Source of the DNA: Gp6-AA40 sp035647075
Lineage (GTDB): Bacteria; Acidobacteriota; Vicinamibacteria; Vicinamibacterales; UBA2999
Reading direction: 5' to 3'
Assembly (NCBI GenBank): GCA_035647075.1
Contig: DASROF010000064.1
Coordinates: 1-22,452, forward strand
Length of the DNA: 22,452 nucleotides
The notes beneath the pieces are model-generated. The model had not been told where the DNA came from and searched no databases. It was given only the letters and a program-made list of their open reading frames with translations. Position numbers and translations under genes: made by a program. Numbering within the stretch: the stretch's first letter is position 1; every line of letters starts with the position of its first letter. Shown piece by piece: positions 22,309 to 22,452 of the stretch.

Positions 22309-22452
22309 CTACGCCAGAGCACAGGCGAATTGAGCAATTGCCCCGTCGTGTGCACCCGCGACTACGAACTGCAGCGTGCCGACGTCCCTGCGAACGAATG
22401 GGACACCACAGAGACCGAGCGTTTGTGTCTGGTCCTTCAGGCGGGGCTCACG
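22309..22452 (-). CDS. Possible C-terminal end of an unidentified gene (cut by the window edge)
   Basis: On the minus strand, 47 codons are open from the edge to a TAG at 22309, ending in a hydrophobic, alternating segment (TLQFVVAGAHDGAIAQFACA). I recognise no family. It would be the gene upstream of the di-heme cytochrome, 62 bases away. A plus-strand frame from the ATG at 22264 to the edge is also open for 63 codons and is its direct antisense. One of the two is probably a shadow; the Cys-rich, charged plus-strand translation looks less natural. The sequence seen is too short to settle this. Confidence 0.3.
   Translation of the reverse strand, partial: REPRLKDQTQTLGLCGVPFVRRDVGTLQFVVAGAHDGAIAQFACALA

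Noticed and set aside
1..22452. CRISPR arrays, tRNA or rRNA genes, insertion sequences, prophage genes
   Set aside because: I found no regularly spaced repeats, no tRNA-like cloverleaf, no transposase or integrase motifs and no phage structural genes.

Overview
The window is a GC-rich, gene-dense bacterial chromosomal segment with no RNA genes, CRISPR array, prophage or insertion sequence that I can see. Several traits together point to an Acidobacteriota-type genome, perhaps the Vicinamibacteria. These are a TonB-dependent receptor with an N-terminal carboxypeptidase-regulatory-like domain, a BlaI/M56 pair whose M56 protein carries extra periplasmic domains, a DUF6152 protein, many exported cytochromes, and short dispersed GCCGG hairpin repeats. 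The taxonomic placement is inference from gene families, not a marker-gene result.

Left part (1-4112, all minus strand). Transcription runs from phenylalanine 4-hydroxylase (phhA) into an exported di-heme cytochrome c peroxidase, an exported EF-hand protein, an exported carboxymuconolactone-decarboxylase-like protein, and the N-terminus of an L-fuconate dehydratase cut by the window edge. A 39-bp near-perfect hairpin lies between the EF-hand and decarboxylase-like genes.

Middle (4113-11025). A divergent promoter region holds a large operator-like palindrome in front of a coupled blaI-blaR1-like operon. The sensor/peptidase is a fusion of an M56 membrane protease, a carboxypeptidase-regulatory-like domain and a TonB C-terminal domain. 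Convergent to it is a minus-strand four-gene cluster: SnoaL-like protein, metallo-beta-lactamase-fold hydrolase, DUF6152 protein and a membrane-anchored HExxH protein. Divergent from that cluster, a small exported beta-sandwich protein overlaps by 4 bp a single-span membrane protein of unknown function.

Right part (11008-22452). A thioredoxin-type glutathione peroxidase is divergent from a PQQ- and haem-dependent dehydrogenase lipoprotein. The dehydrogenase abuts a convergent isocitrate lyase/PEP mutase family gene. Then come a PilZ-like protein, a LysR regulator divergent from a 1029-residue TonB-dependent receptor, a strong shared terminator, an exported protein of unknown function divergent from an exported bicupin, and a second di-heme cytochrome.

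The theme is periplasmic redox chemistry and outer-membrane uptake: the dehydrogenase and di-heme proteins handle electrons outside the cytoplasm, the receptor probably imports an organic ligand under LysR control, and the BlaI/M56 system is a candidate envelope-sensing switch. No gap between genes exceeds 300 bases. The most interesting items are the M56-carboxypeptidase-regulatory-TonB fusion with its promoter-embedded operator, and the three copies of a hairpin repeat placed behind plus-strand genes.
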